In this document: piece after piece, positions 8,346 through 16,864 of the stretch
Numbering within the stretch: the stretch's first letter is position 1
Layout of the letters: each line of letters starts with the position of its first letter
Source: Candidatus Geothrix odensensis
GTDB lineage: Bacteria; Acidobacteriota; Holophagae; Holophagales; Holophagaceae
Assembly: GCA_016714685.1 (NCBI GenBank)
Contig: JADKCH010000011.1
Location: 54,532-118,531 of the forward strand
Direction: 5' to 3'
DNA: 64,000 nucleotides
Position numbers and translations under genes: made by a program
The notes under the pieces: generated by a model
What the model was told of the DNA's origin: nothing
The model's database searches: none
What the model saw: only the letters and a program-made list of their open reading frames with translations

Positions 8346-9509
8346 ATGCGCTCGTCGATTCCCGCCGCCCTGGCCCTGCTCGCCCTACCCGCCCAGGCCC
8401 AGTTCTGGAGCGAGCTCGCCAACCCCAAGGTGGAGGTCACCCTGGTGCATCCGCCGGGCCTGGGCCTCAGGGTGGAGCGGCTGGCCTTCGCGCCGGCACG
8501 GGACATCAACTCCCGCGAGCTGGCCGACGCCCTCACCGCCGACCTGGTGCAGAGCCGCCAGGTGGAGGTGGTGGACCGGGCCCACCTGGATGCGGTGCTC
8601 AAGGAGCAGGAACTGGGCGCCAGCGGCTACGTGGAGCCCGCCACCATCGCGAAACTGGGCAAGCTGCTGGGGCCCAGCGTGCTGGTCATCGTGAACGTGA
8701 ACCGCTCAGACCTGAGCCGGAACCGGTCCACGAAGGAGGAACGCAGCACCGACCCCAAGACCAAGCAGGAGATCGTGCGCCACAAGCGCACCAGCATCAC
8801 CAGCCTGGATTTCAGCGCCACGGTGCAGGTGGTGGACCTCAGCACGGGCCGGGTCTTCGGGGCCCAGCGCCTGGAGGACGCGCCTAGCCTCAGCAACACG
8901 TCCTACGACGGCTTCCCGGCCCACCCCAGGGATTCCGACGTGCGCCGCCTCGCCTTCGAGACCGCCAAGGTGAAGGTGCTGCGAATGCTCCTGGCCTGGA
9001 GCGAGGTGCGCAAGCTCACCTTCTTTGACGACGACACCTTCGGCATGGCGAGGGCCCACCAGCGGCTCAAGTCCGGCGATGTTCGCGGCGCCCTGGAGTT
9101 GGCCCTGGATGGCCTCGACCAGTCCAAGCGCGACCCCAGCCAGAAGCCCAAGTACTACCCCAGGACCCAATACAACGTTGGCATCATCCACTTCATCCTG
9201 GGCCGCTATGAGGAGGCCCTGCCCTACCTGCGCGCCGCCCTGGACATGCAGCCCGACGCCAGCATCTTCCAGACGGCCCTGCGGGAGTGCCGCGAGGCCA
9301 TCGAGCTGCAGGAGGCCCTGCGCCGGGCCGAAAGCCGCTCGGCCTCAGCCCCACCCCCGGAGCCAAAGCTGCAGCCCGGGGGGGAGGGCGCCCCGGCCAA
9401 GGCCGGGCCCGAGGAGCGCCTCCAGAAGCTGCAGGAGCTCTACAAGAAGGGGCTGCTCGACAAAAAGGAGTACGAGGCCAAGAAGGCCGAGATCCTGAAG
9501 GAGTTGTAG
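8346..9509 (+). CDS. Exported CsgG-like protein with TPR-like region and C-terminal SHOCT domain
   Basis: 387 residues with a signal peptide (MRSSIPAALALLALPAQAQ). Residues about 30-230 resemble the CsgG/curli-assembly fold: tracts such as LTADLVQSRQVEVVDRAHLD and GKLLGPSVLVIVNVN are typical of these periplasmic or outer-membrane proteins. Residues about 240-330 look like helical repeats (YNVGIIHFILGRYEEALPYL is a classic TPR helix pair). After a proline/alanine linker, the C-terminus LQELYKKGLLDKKEYEAKK is a SHOCT motif. No lipobox Cys is seen. The architecture is supported by sequence; a role in secretion or envelope assembly is inferred. Confidence 0.75.
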   Translation: MRSSIPAALALLALPAQAQFWSELANPKVEVTLVHPPGLGLRVERLAFAPARDINSRELADALTADLVQSRQVEVVDRAHLDAVLKEQELGASGYVEPATIAKLGKLLGPSVLVIVNVNRSDLSRNRSTKEERSTDPKTKQEIVRHKRTSITSLDFSATVQVVDLSTGRVFGAQRLEDAPSLSNTSYDGFPAHPRDSDVRRLAFETAKVKVLRMLLAWSEVRKLTFFDDDTFGMARAHQRLKSGDVRGALELALDGLDQSKRDPSQKPKYYPRTQYNVGIIHFILGRYEEALPYLRAALDMQPDASIFQTALRECREAIELQEALRRAESRSASAPPPEPKLQPGGEGAPAKAGPEERLQKLQELYKKGLLDKKEYEAKKAEILKEL

Positions 9510-9549
9510 CCGCATCGCGGGATAATCGGGGTTTGCCTTCTGGAGCCCC

Positions 9550-10833
9550 ATGCCCACGCCTGCCCGCATCCATGTCGCCCACGCCCTGCACGAAGTCTTC
9601 GGAGAGGGCGGGCGGGTGCCGGACATCTGGGATCGCGAGCTGGGCGAGGATGCCCAGCTCGCCCAGGCCCTGCTGGGTCTCTGTCTGCGCCGCTGGGGCC
9701 GCCTCCAGGCCTGGGTGAAGCCGAAGCTGAAGGATCCGGACCGCGGCGTGCCCCTGGGGACGCGGGTGAGCCTGGCCATGGGGCTGGCCCAGCTGGCCTG
9801 GCTGCCGGGCGTCAGCGACCATGCCGCCGTGAACGAGTCCGTAGACCTGGCCGCCACCCGTGACCTGGGCTTCCTGCCCCACAAGGGGCTGGTGAACGCC
9901 CTCCTGCGCCGGGCATCGAAGGATCGCGCTGCCCTGGCCGCCGAGCTCGATGCGCTGCCCGCGAGCCTGGACCGCAGCCCAGCCGTGGCGCGCGCCCTGG
10001 GCGCGGCCCTCGCCCCCCATGGCGCCGAGGGCGAACTCGAGGCCCTGTGGGCGAGGCTCCAGCAGCCGCCCCGCCCCGATTTCCGCCTGCTGGAGGGGGA
10101 GATCCCCGAAGGCCTGGTGCCGGTGGCGGGGCTTCCGGGTTGCCTCTGCCTGGAGGAGGGGGCCCCCTTCCCCCGCCCCTGGCTGGAAGCCGGCGGCGGC
10201 ATGGTGCAGGACCGCAGCTCCCAGGCCCTGCTGGCCTACCAGTGGGAGCGGCCCGTGACCCGCATCCTGGACGCCTGCGCCGCGCCCGGCGGGAAGACCA
10301 CGACCCTGGCCCGTCGTCACCCCGGCGCAGCCATCACGGCCCTGGAGGTGCACCCGAAGCGGGCGGCCCGGCTGCGTCAAACCCTCGAGCAGCGGGGCGT
10401 GGAAGCCCGGGTCATCCAGGCGGACGCCGCCGAGTGGTTGGAGGGCAACGCGGCCGTCTTCGACCTAATCCTGCTGGACGCCCCCTGCAGCGGCAGCGGC
10501 ACCCTGCAGAAGCACCCTGAGTGGCCCTGGCTCAAGCATGACGACCTGCCCCGCCTGACGGGGCTCCAGCGGCGCCTGCTCAGCGCCGCCGCTGAGCGCC
10601 TGGCCCCCGGCGGGCTGCTGATCTACGCCGTGTGCTCCTGGCTGCCCGAGGAGGGCATCGCCCACCGCGACTGGCTGGTGGAGGCCCGGCCGGACTTGCA
10701 CCCGGCCGAGGTATGGCCTGCGGCCCTGGGGGCGGAAGTCGACGGCAGGGCGGGCCTCAGCGCCACCTTCCGCCCCGACCCCCTCCGCTGGGAGGGCGAG
10801 GGCTTCCAGGGCTTCGCGGTGCGCCGAGCCTGA
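9550..10833 (+). CDS. rsmB: RsmB, 16S rRNA m5C967 methyltransferase
   Basis: S-adenosylmethionine-dependent rRNA cytosine-C5 methyltransferase, 427 residues. The N-terminal third is a NusB-like RNA-binding domain (QALLGLCLRRWG, and HAAVNESVDLA with PHKGLVNALLRR). The catalytic Rossmann domain follows with LDACAAPGGKTTTLA as SAM motif I. The two catalytic cysteines are in LDAPCSGSGT and in YAVCSW, the PC and TC motifs of this family. It lies 40 bases after the CsgG-like gene on the same strand. Confidence 0.95.
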   Translation: MPTPARIHVAHALHEVFGEGGRVPDIWDRELGEDAQLAQALLGLCLRRWGRLQAWVKPKLKDPDRGVPLGTRVSLAMGLAQLAWLPGVSDHAAVNESVDLAATRDLGFLPHKGLVNALLRRASKDRAALAAELDALPASLDRSPAVARALGAALAPHGAEGELEALWARLQQPPRPDFRLLEGEIPEGLVPVAGLPGCLCLEEGAPFPRPWLEAGGGMVQDRSSQALLAYQWERPVTRILDACAAPGGKTTTLARRHPGAAITALEVHPKRAARLRQTLEQRGVEARVIQADAAEWLEGNAAVFDLILLDAPCSGSGTLQKHPEWPWLKHDDLPRLTGLQRRLLSAAAERLAPGGLLIYAVCSWLPEEGIAHRDWLVEARPDLHPAEVWPAALGAEVDGRAGLSATFRPDPLRWEGEGFQGFAVRRA

Positions 10834-10853
10834 GAGGGTCCTGACCCCGCGGC

Positions 10854-11129
10854 TCAGTGAGAGCAGGTCAACTTGAGGGCCAGGGCCAGTGGGAGGAGGA
10901 GAATCAGGACCACCACCAGCCGGCCTGAGAAGAAGGAACCGTCCCCGTCCGAAGTGGATGCCTTGGAGGGCTGTAACGCCGGGGCCCCGAAGAGCGTCGC
11001 CTGGAAGGAATCTACGCCGATGGAGGAGGGGGGCCGCACCGAGTCGTCCCGGATCTGGATGAGCTTCTGCTCCTCGCGGACCAGTTGTTCCTTGGGTTTG
11101 ATGCGGTAGGGATCGCTGGACAGGGGCAT
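10854..11129 (-). CDS. Small protein with C-terminal membrane anchor
   Basis: Not recognised; 91 residues. The first 65 residues are hydrophilic and charged (KPKEQLVREEQKLIQIRDDS), and residues about 70-88 form a single hydrophobic helix (LVVVLILLLPLALAL), so it is a tail-anchored protein facing the cytoplasm. ATG 11129 follows GAGG. It starts 10 bases after the LacI-family gene stop and is probably the last gene of the glk-lacI transcript. Confidence 0.65.
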   Translation of the reverse strand: MPLSSDPYRIKPKEQLVREEQKLIQIRDDSVRPPSSIGVDSFQATLFGAPALQPSKASTSDGDGSFFSGRLVVVLILLLPLALALKLTCSH

Positions 11130-11139
11130 GGGATGGTCC

Positions 11140-12108
11140 TCAGCCCCTCCGGGGTGCGGGGCCCAGGGTGGCGCCGTCCAGGATCCGCACGGGGACGATG
11201 GTGTGCCGCACGGCCTCGCGGTCGATGGCGCCCAGGGCGAGGGTGACGGCCTCATGGGCGATGGCGGGGATGTCCTGGGCCACGGAGGCCAGGCCCGGAT
11301 AGAGGTCCACCAGGCCGTCGAAGCCCAGCACGGAGACCTGGGTGGGCACGGCCACGCCGAGATCCGCCAGGGCCCCCAGGGCCCCCACGGCCATTTCGTC
11401 CGTGGCGCAGAAGATGCCCGTGGGCCGGTGGCCCCTCTGCCAGGCGTCGCGCATGAGCCGGTAGCCGCCCAGTACCGAGCCCCCGCCCCGCAGGATGACG
11501 GGGGCCAGGGAGCCCCCGATGTTCTCGGCCAGGGAGGAGGTGAAGCCCGCCGCTCGGTCCACGGCCCACTGGTGCTCGTCGGCCACCGTGAGGTGCAGCA
11601 GGTCCCGGTGCCCCAGGGAGAGGAGCTTCGCCGCGGCCAGCCGGCCGCCGCCAATGTCGTCGGGCGCCACGCAGGACACGCCGGGGTGGTGTCCGATGAG
11701 GGCGCCGGGCACGCCCCGCCGCCACAGGGTGGCCAGGCGCTGGTCGATGTCGGCGCAGTGGAACATCAGCACGGCGTCCATGCGCCGCCGCACCGGCGTG
11801 ATGTCCACCGGCAGCTCCACGAACTGGGTGGCATGGCTCTGCATCTCGCGCAGCAGGGCGCGCCAGATGACGTTGAAGTAGGGCGACAGCCGGTTCTCGC
11901 CCGCGCCCACCCAGATGCCCAGGGTGTGCTTGGTGCGCCGCGACAGCTCCCGGGCCACGGGATCAGGCTCGTAGCCCAGCTTCTTCATCACGGCCAGCAC
12001 CGTGGCCCGCGTCTCGGCCGCCACCGTGGGCTTGCCGTTGATGACGCGGCTCACGGTCCCGGTCGAAACGCCGGACTGGCGGGCAATCTCGCCGATGGTG
12101 ATCTTCAT
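11140..12108 (-). CDS. LacI-family transcriptional regulator of the maltodextrin island
   Basis: 322 residues. The N-terminal helix-turn-helix and hinge read ITIGEIARQSGVSTGTVSRV and NGKPTVAAETRATVLAVMKKLGY, the LacI/GalR signature. The rest is a periplasmic-binding-protein-like sensor domain (GIFCATDEMAVGALGALADLG, VSVLGFDGL). ATG 12108 puts the DNA-binding domain at the usual distance from the start; the frame is open further up. It lies 109 bases behind glucokinase, with which it is probably transcribed. The two TGTAAnCGnTTACA sites at 13527 and 13619 are the expected kind of operator for this family. The ligand (maltose, maltodextrin or glucose) is not determinable here. Confidence 0.9.
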   Translation of the reverse strand: MKITIGEIARQSGVSTGTVSRVINGKPTVAAETRATVLAVMKKLGYEPDPVARELSRRTKHTLGIWVGAGENRLSPYFNVIWRALLREMQSHATQFVELPVDITPVRRRMDAVLMFHCADIDQRLATLWRRGVPGALIGHHPGVSCVAPDDIGGGRLAAAKLLSLGHRDLLHLTVADEHQWAVDRAAGFTSSLAENIGGSLAPVILRGGGSVLGGYRLMRDAWQRGHRPTGIFCATDEMAVGALGALADLGVAVPTQVSVLGFDGLVDLYPGLASVAQDIPAIAHEAVTLALGAIDREAVRHTIVPVRILDGATLGPAPRRG

Positions 12109-12217
12109 GGGGGGCCGCAGGGGTTGGGGATCGGAAGGAAGAACGCGACTCCCCATGAATACCGTTCGGTTTCCGGAGCTGTCAATGCGGGGTTGCCTCG
12201 GCGCAGCGATTTCCCTA

Positions 12218-13252
12218 TCAGGGGAGGCAATCCGGGGCATGGGCCGCGCCGTAGAGGCTCAGGTCGTAGTCGTGGACCAGGAACACGGGCGTGGCGCGGG
12301 TCAGAAGGTCCAGATGCGCCCGGTAGTTCCGCTCGAAGCGGGCCATGAAGCGCGGGTCCTCCACGAAATGCGGGGCGTTCTTGGCGGCGATGCCACCGGC
12401 GAGGAAGAGGCCACCGGTGGGCAGGAACACGGCGCAGAGCTCGGCGCAGACCCGCGCGTAGAGGTCCACGAACAGCGCCATGGCGCGGGCGCAGGCGGGG
12501 TCCGAGGCGGCCTGGGCCGAGATGGCCGCGGGCTGGTCGGGGGCCGCCAGGGCCAGGATCGCGGTCGCGGCGGGCGTCCAGGGCACGCGCTTGGAGTCCA
12601 GCAGGAAGCGGAAGAGGTGCGCGAGACCCACGCCCGAGACCGCCATCTCAGCCCCGGGGGGGCCGGGCAGACCCTGCTGCAGATGCCGCCAGAGGGCCAG
12701 CGAGTCCTCGTCGAAGACCGGCAGGCCGATGTGGCCGCCCTCGCTGGGGAAAGCCCGGGCGCCCTGGGCCGAACGCACCACGAAGCCCACGCCGAGCCCC
12801 GTGCCGGCCCCCACCACCAGGGCCAGACCCCGGGGATCCGCGGCGGGCAGGCTGCCATCGCCGTGGGCCAGGGGCGTCACCTGGCTGGGATCTTCCAGGT
12901 CGAGCTGGAGCACGCCGCAGGACAGGGCGGTGAAGTCGTTGACCAGGTGGACCGGCACCCCGAGGCTCCGCTCCAGGGCGGAGGCATCGATGTCCCAGGG
13001 CGCATTGGTCAGGTGGATGCGATGGTCCAGGACCGGCCCTGCGCCGGAGAAGCAGGCCCGGAGGGGCCGCAGGGAGGGGGCTCCGGCCAGGAAGCGCTGG
13101 AGGGGGCCGAGGAGGGAGACCTCCTCCTGGGTGCTGTAGCGCGCCTTGCGCAGCAGGCGATAGCGCGGGCCCTCCGGGGCCAGCAGGGCCAGGTTGAGGT
13201 TGGTCCCGCCCACATCGGCGACCAGAATGGAATTGTCAACGCTTGCAGACAC
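12218..13252 (-). CDS. glk: Glucokinase
   Basis: ATP-dependent glucokinase of the bacterial Glk family, 344 residues, phosphorylating glucose released inside the cell. Visible motifs are the N-terminal phosphate loop VADVGGTNLNLAL, the VNDFTALSCG sugar/catalytic segment (Asp as base), GAGTGLGVGFV and EGGHIGLPV. Start is GTG 13252 behind GAGG; the first residues are MSASVDNS. It faces the alpha-glucosidase gene across the operator region and heads the leftward glk-lacI group. This fits the breakdown of maltodextrin to glucose by the enzymes to the right. Confidence 0.92.
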   Translation of the reverse strand: MSASVDNSILVADVGGTNLNLALLAPEGPRYRLLRKARYSTQEEVSLLGPLQRFLAGAPSLRPLRACFSGAGPVLDHRIHLTNAPWDIDASALERSLGVPVHLVNDFTALSCGVLQLDLEDPSQVTPLAHGDGSLPAADPRGLALVVGAGTGLGVGFVVRSAQGARAFPSEGGHIGLPVFDEDSLALWRHLQQGLPGPPGAEMAVSGVGLAHLFRFLLDSKRVPWTPAATAILALAAPDQPAAISAQAASDPACARAMALFVDLYARVCAELCAVFLPTGGLFLAGGIAAKNAPHFVEDPRFMARFERNYRAHLDLLTRATPVFLVHDYDLSLYGAAHAPDCLP

Positions 13253-13483
13253 GGGACCTCATCACGGCAGGACAGCAGCAGGACACCCACACGGGCATCC
13301 AGCCTGGGCAGGCGCCGGTGTGACCTCCATGGTCCCCGGTCGCGACCGGGGCGTCCACTGGCCGTGTCGTTGCCAAGAGGCGGTACAAGCGATCCTTCCA
13401 GGGTGTTCAGATGGGGGATTCCTCAAGTGGTGCTGGGTTTGGTGTCATTGGACAAAATATCCCCAAGGCCCGGAATTACCCGC

Positions 13484-13513
13484 TTGACAGGGCTGTGACA
13501 CCGGTCGACCATA
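13484..13513 (+). promoter_or_regulatory. Candidate rightward promoter of the maltodextrin island
   Basis: A perfect TTGACA at 13484-13489 is followed after 18 bases by ACCATA (13508-13513), a weak -10. A start near 13520 would put the first LacI-type operator (13527-13540) just downstream of the transcript start, a typical repression geometry. The weak -10 keeps confidence modest. The rest of the 13253-13711 gap shows no gene. Confidence 0.45.
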
Positions 13514-13526
13514 CCTGCGACCTTCT

Positions 13527-13540
13527 TGTAACCGTTTACA
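13527..13540. promoter_or_regulatory. LacI/CcpA-type operator 1
   Basis: TGTAACCGTTTACA fits the palindromic TGTAAnCGnTTACA pattern with a central CG bound by LacI-family regulators and CcpA. Its twin starts 92 bases downstream. The LacI-family gene at 11140 is the evident candidate binder. Confidence 0.8.
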
Positions 13541-13618
13541 CACCTCTCCTGGCACGACCTCCCATCCACCTTCAAGTGACGCCAGGGCCCCCAGAAAAAC
13601 GGTTCGAGTCGTGCGCCG

Positions 13619-13632
13619 TGTAACCGATTACA
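13619..13632. promoter_or_regulatory. LacI/CcpA-type operator 2
   Basis: TGTAACCGATTACA differs from operator 1 at only one base and lies 80 bases before the alpha-glucosidase start. Paired sites at this distance could allow looping by a tetramer or independent control of the two divergent directions. Confidence 0.8.
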
Positions 13633-13711
13633 AGATCTTCCCAACCCCACCCTCTGCCCACCCCGGGATCTCCCACCCATGTCCCTCCAGCCCACCCCCA
13701 AAGGAACTCCG

Positions 13712-15361
13712 ATGGTGCCCGCCGCGATGGCGGACGCCCCTGGGAGTTCCCCCGAGTGGTGGCGCGGCGCCTCGATCTACCAGATCTACCCCCGCAGCTT
13801 CCAGGACACGAACGGCGACGGCGTGGGCGACCTGCCAGGCATCACGGCCCACCTGCCCTACGTGGCCGACCTGGGGGTGGACGCCATCTGGGTGTCGCCC
13901 TTCTTCACCTCGCCCATGAAGGACTTCGGGTACGACGTGTCGAACTACCGGGATGTCGACCCCACCTTCGGCAGCCTCGCGGACTTCGACCGCCTGGTGG
14001 CCGAGGCCCACCGCCTGGGCCTGAAGGTGCTCATCGACCAGGTGCTGTCCCACTCCTCCGACCAGCACGCCTGGTTCAAGGAGAGCCGCACCAGCCGCAC
14101 GAACCCCAAGGCCGACTGGTACGTCTGGGCCGAGGCGCGGCCGGACGGCACGCCCCCCAACAACTGGCAGTCGGTCTTCGGCGGCTCCGCCTGGTCCTGG
14201 GAGCCACGCCGCCGCCAGTACTACCTGCACAACTTCCTGGAGTCCCAGCCCGACCTCAACTTCCACCACGAGCCCGTGCAGGCCGCCATGCTGGACGAGG
14301 TGCGCTTCTGGATGGAGCGCGGCGTGGACGGCTTCCGTTTCGATGCCTGCAACTTCCACTTCCACGACAGGCAGCTGCGCAACAACCCGCCCGCCAGGCC
14401 CGGCAAGGTGGAGCTCACCTCCGTGCGGGAAGGCAATCCCTACGGCTGCCAGATCCACAAGTTCGACAAGAGCCGCCCCGAGAACCTGGCCTTCCTCAAG
14501 CGCCTGCGGACCCTCCTCAACGCCTATGGCGCCATGAGCGTGGGCGAGGTGGGCGACGAAGGCGCCCTGGCCACCATGGCCGAGTACACCGCCGATGGCG
14601 ACAAGCTGCACATGGCCTATGGCTTCAGCCTGTTCACCGAGGAATTCAGCGCTGGGCGAATCCGCTCCGTGGTGCAGGAGTACGAGAAGCGCGTCCGGAA
14701 GGGCGGCGGCTGGGGCTGCTGGTCCCTCTCCAACCACGACAACGTCCGGGTGGTCACCCGCTGGGGCAAAGGCAAGGACGACGCCGGCCTCGCCAAGCTG
14801 CTGGTGGCCGTACTGGGCTCCCTGCGGGGCAGCTTCTGCATCTACCAGGGCGAGGAACTGGGCCTGCCCGAGGGCGAGGTGCCCTTCGACCGCCTCATCG
14901 ATCCCTATGGCATCGCCTTCTGGCCCGACTACAAGGGCCGCGACGGCTGCCGCACCCCCATGCCCTGGACCGCGGAGCGGCCCCGGGGCGGCTTCTCCAC
15001 GGTAGAACCCTGGCTGCCCATGTCGCCGGGCCACCTGGACCGGTCCGTGGCCTCCCAGGAAGGCGACGCGCGGTCGGTCCTGGCCTTCTACCGGCGGTTC
15101 CTGGCCTGGCGCAAGGGGCAGGCCCCCCTCTGGCGTGGCGGCCTCCACTTCTATGCCACCCCGGAGCCGATCCTGGCCCTCCGGCGCGACCTGGGTCCGG
15201 ACCGGCTCCTGGCCGTCTTCAACCTCAGTCCCGAGCCCGTCCGGTGCACCCTCCCGGCCCGGGCGCTCGCCCTCGAAGGACACGGCCTCGCGCCCTGCGC
15301 CCAGGAGGACCGGGACCTGCAGCTCCCCCCCTGGGGAGGGTTCTTCGGCCGCCTGGTCTGA
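13712..15361 (+). CDS. GH13 alpha-glucosidase (cytoplasmic)
   Basis: 549-residue glycoside hydrolase family 13 enzyme without a signal peptide, so it acts on imported maltodextrins. Motifs follow the oligo-1,6-/alpha-glucosidase pattern: WWRGASIYQIYPRSFQDTNG near the start, LIDQVLSHSS, DGFRFDACNFHF with the nucleophile Asp, SVGEVGDE with the acid/base Glu, and LSNHDNVR with the third catalytic Asp. A C-terminal beta domain ends at WGGFFGRLV. ATG 13712 follows AAGGAACTCCG; an in-frame ATG at 13679 lacks a ribosome site. It is first gene of the rightward island and directly downstream of both operators. The exact linkage specificity within GH13 is not decided by the motifs. Confidence 0.9.
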   Translation: MVPAAMADAPGSSPEWWRGASIYQIYPRSFQDTNGDGVGDLPGITAHLPYVADLGVDAIWVSPFFTSPMKDFGYDVSNYRDVDPTFGSLADFDRLVAEAHRLGLKVLIDQVLSHSSDQHAWFKESRTSRTNPKADWYVWAEARPDGTPPNNWQSVFGGSAWSWEPRRRQYYLHNFLESQPDLNFHHEPVQAAMLDEVRFWMERGVDGFRFDACNFHFHDRQLRNNPPARPGKVELTSVREGNPYGCQIHKFDKSRPENLAFLKRLRTLLNAYGAMSVGEVGDEGALATMAEYTADGDKLHMAYGFSLFTEEFSAGRIRSVVQEYEKRVRKGGGWGCWSLSNHDNVRVVTRWGKGKDDAGLAKLLVAVLGSLRGSFCIYQGEELGLPEGEVPFDRLIDPYGIAFWPDYKGRDGCRTPMPWTAERPRGGFSTVEPWLPMSPGHLDRSVASQEGDARSVLAFYRRFLAWRKGQAPLWRGGLHFYATPEPILALRRDLGPDRLLAVFNLSPEPVRCTLPARALALEGHGLAPCAQEDRDLQLPPWGGFFGRLV

Positions 15362-15435
15362 CCCCAGGCGGCTCCCTCCCCCTCATCAGCCACTCACCCC
15401 GCCGCCCTGCGGCATCTCTCACTGGAGGCAAGACA

Positions 15436-16794
15436 ATGAAGCGTCTCTCCCTACTCAAGGCCGCGCTGCCCATGGCGCTGGTCTGCGGACCACTCCTCGC
15501 CGATGACGTGGTCGAGATCCACGGCTACACCCGCGCCGGCGTCGGCCGTTCCTCGAACGGCGGCGAGCAGGTGTCCTTCTTCCTCGCCAACACTGGCGGC
15601 AGCCCCACGGGTGGCCCCGGCTACCGCCTCGGCAACGAGACCGACAACTACCTCGAGCTGGCCGTGGACGTGAAGGCCTACGAGAAGGGCAACACCAACT
15701 TCAAGCTGCACTTCCGCCCCGCCTTCCGCCAGTACTACCAGGTGCGTGACGCCTCCGCCGATGCGGGCGGCGATGTGGACAACAGCAAGAGCCCCAGCCC
15801 CAACCAGCAGATCTGGATCCGCGAAGCCTGGGGCGAGGCCACCGGCATCTTCGGCAACAGCGGCGCCTTCAAGGATGCCTCCCTGTGGGCCGGCCGGCGC
15901 TTCTACATGCGCCAGGACCTCCACATCCGGGATCAGTGGTACTGGAACAACAGCGGCGACGGCGTGGGCCTCGAGAACATCGACTTCGGCTTCATGAAGA
16001 TGCACTACGCCTACATCCAGCACGACACCGGCAACGTGAACAGCGACTGGAACAACGGCGCCATCCGCGGCCAGCTGAACCCCTACAGCCAGTGGGTGGG
16101 CGGCGGCGGCCACGCGATCATCGGCTCCCACGACCTCCGGTTCTCCGACATCAAGCTCTGGACCGGCGCCTCCCTGACCCTGGGCGTGCAGTACAACGAC
16201 GCGCATCCCAAGTCCGGCACCGAGAATGACGGCAACACGAACAAGGGCACCCAGTTCAACGTCATCCTCAACCAGGCCGGCGTGCTGGGCGGCGACAACC
16301 GCGTCTATGCCACCTACGGCAACGGCTCCACCTTCTGGAACTGGTACAACCCCGATGTGAAGACCGAGAACACCTGGTGGCACATCATGGACGTCTTCTA
16401 CATCAAGCCCGCCAAGAACCTCGAGATGCAGGGCACCGTCCAGTACCGCAAGCAGAACGGCAAGGGTTCCATGGCCGGGAACACCAACACCTGGATCTCC
16501 GCCGGCGTCCGCCCCGTCTACTTCTTCACCAAGCACTTCAGCGTGGCCTACGAGGTGGGCATGGACAAGCTGAAGTTCGACAACGAGACCGAGGACCGCA
16601 AGCTCCTCAAGAACACCATCGCGCTGCAGTGGAGCCCCCAGGCCTCCTTCTGGAGCCGCCCGGTCATCCGCATCTTCGCGACCCGCGCGGACTGGAACAA
16701 GAACGCCAACAACTGGAACAAGGTGGGTGAAGGCCAGTTCGGCAACTCCCTCCAGGGCATGACCTTCGGCGCCCAGGTGGAAGCCTGGTGGTAG
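15436..16794 (+). CDS. lamB: LamB-type maltoporin
   Basis: Outer-membrane sugar porin, 452 residues, with signal peptide MKRLSLLKAALPMALVCGPLLA and an aromatic- and glycine-rich beta-strand pattern. LamB landmarks are VEIHGYTRAGVGRSS at the mature N-terminus, WAGRRFYMRQDLHIRDQWYW with NNSGDGVGLENID, and the C-terminal strand GMTFGAQVEAWW ending in an aromatic residue as required for barrel assembly. GGAGG sits before ATG 15436. It supplies maltodextrin to the periplasmic amylase and MalE. A strong hairpin follows the gene. Confidence 0.93.
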   Translation: MKRLSLLKAALPMALVCGPLLADDVVEIHGYTRAGVGRSSNGGEQVSFFLANTGGSPTGGPGYRLGNETDNYLELAVDVKAYEKGNTNFKLHFRPAFRQYYQVRDASADAGGDVDNSKSPSPNQQIWIREAWGEATGIFGNSGAFKDASLWAGRRFYMRQDLHIRDQWYWNNSGDGVGLENIDFGFMKMHYAYIQHDTGNVNSDWNNGAIRGQLNPYSQWVGGGGHAIIGSHDLRFSDIKLWTGASLTLGVQYNDAHPKSGTENDGNTNKGTQFNVILNQAGVLGGDNRVYATYGNGSTFWNWYNPDVKTENTWWHIMDVFYIKPAKNLEMQGTVQYRKQNGKGSMAGNTNTWISAGVRPVYFFTKHFSVAYEVGMDKLKFDNETEDRKLLKNTIALQWSPQASFWSRPVIRIFATRADWNKNANNWNKVGEGQFGNSLQGMTFGAQVEAWW

Positions 16795-16808
16795 TGCCGC
16801 TCTGATGG

Positions 16809-16836
16809 AACGGCCCGTCCCGGTGGACGGGCCGTT
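16809..16836 (+). terminator. Strong hairpin after lamB
   Basis: Perfect 12-bp stem AACGGCCCGTCC / GGACGGGCCGTT around a CGGT loop, followed by only TT. It could terminate or partly attenuate transcription, or protect the lamB 3' end, since the next gene starts 29 bases later on the same strand. Confidence 0.7.
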
Positions 16837-16864
16837 TCCTCGCTGATGCTTGAAGGGAAAGAAC

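Noticed and set aside
13595..13615. GGTTCGAGTC resembling a tRNA T-arm
   Set aside because: No acceptor, D or anticodon stems can be built around it. It lies between the two LacI-type operators in a promoter region.
13756..16794. A plus-strand frame that runs through the alpha-glucosidase region into lamB without a stop
   Set aside because: The first part is an arginine/proline-rich shadow of the alpha-glucosidase. Only the lamB portion from 15436 has protein character and a ribosome site.
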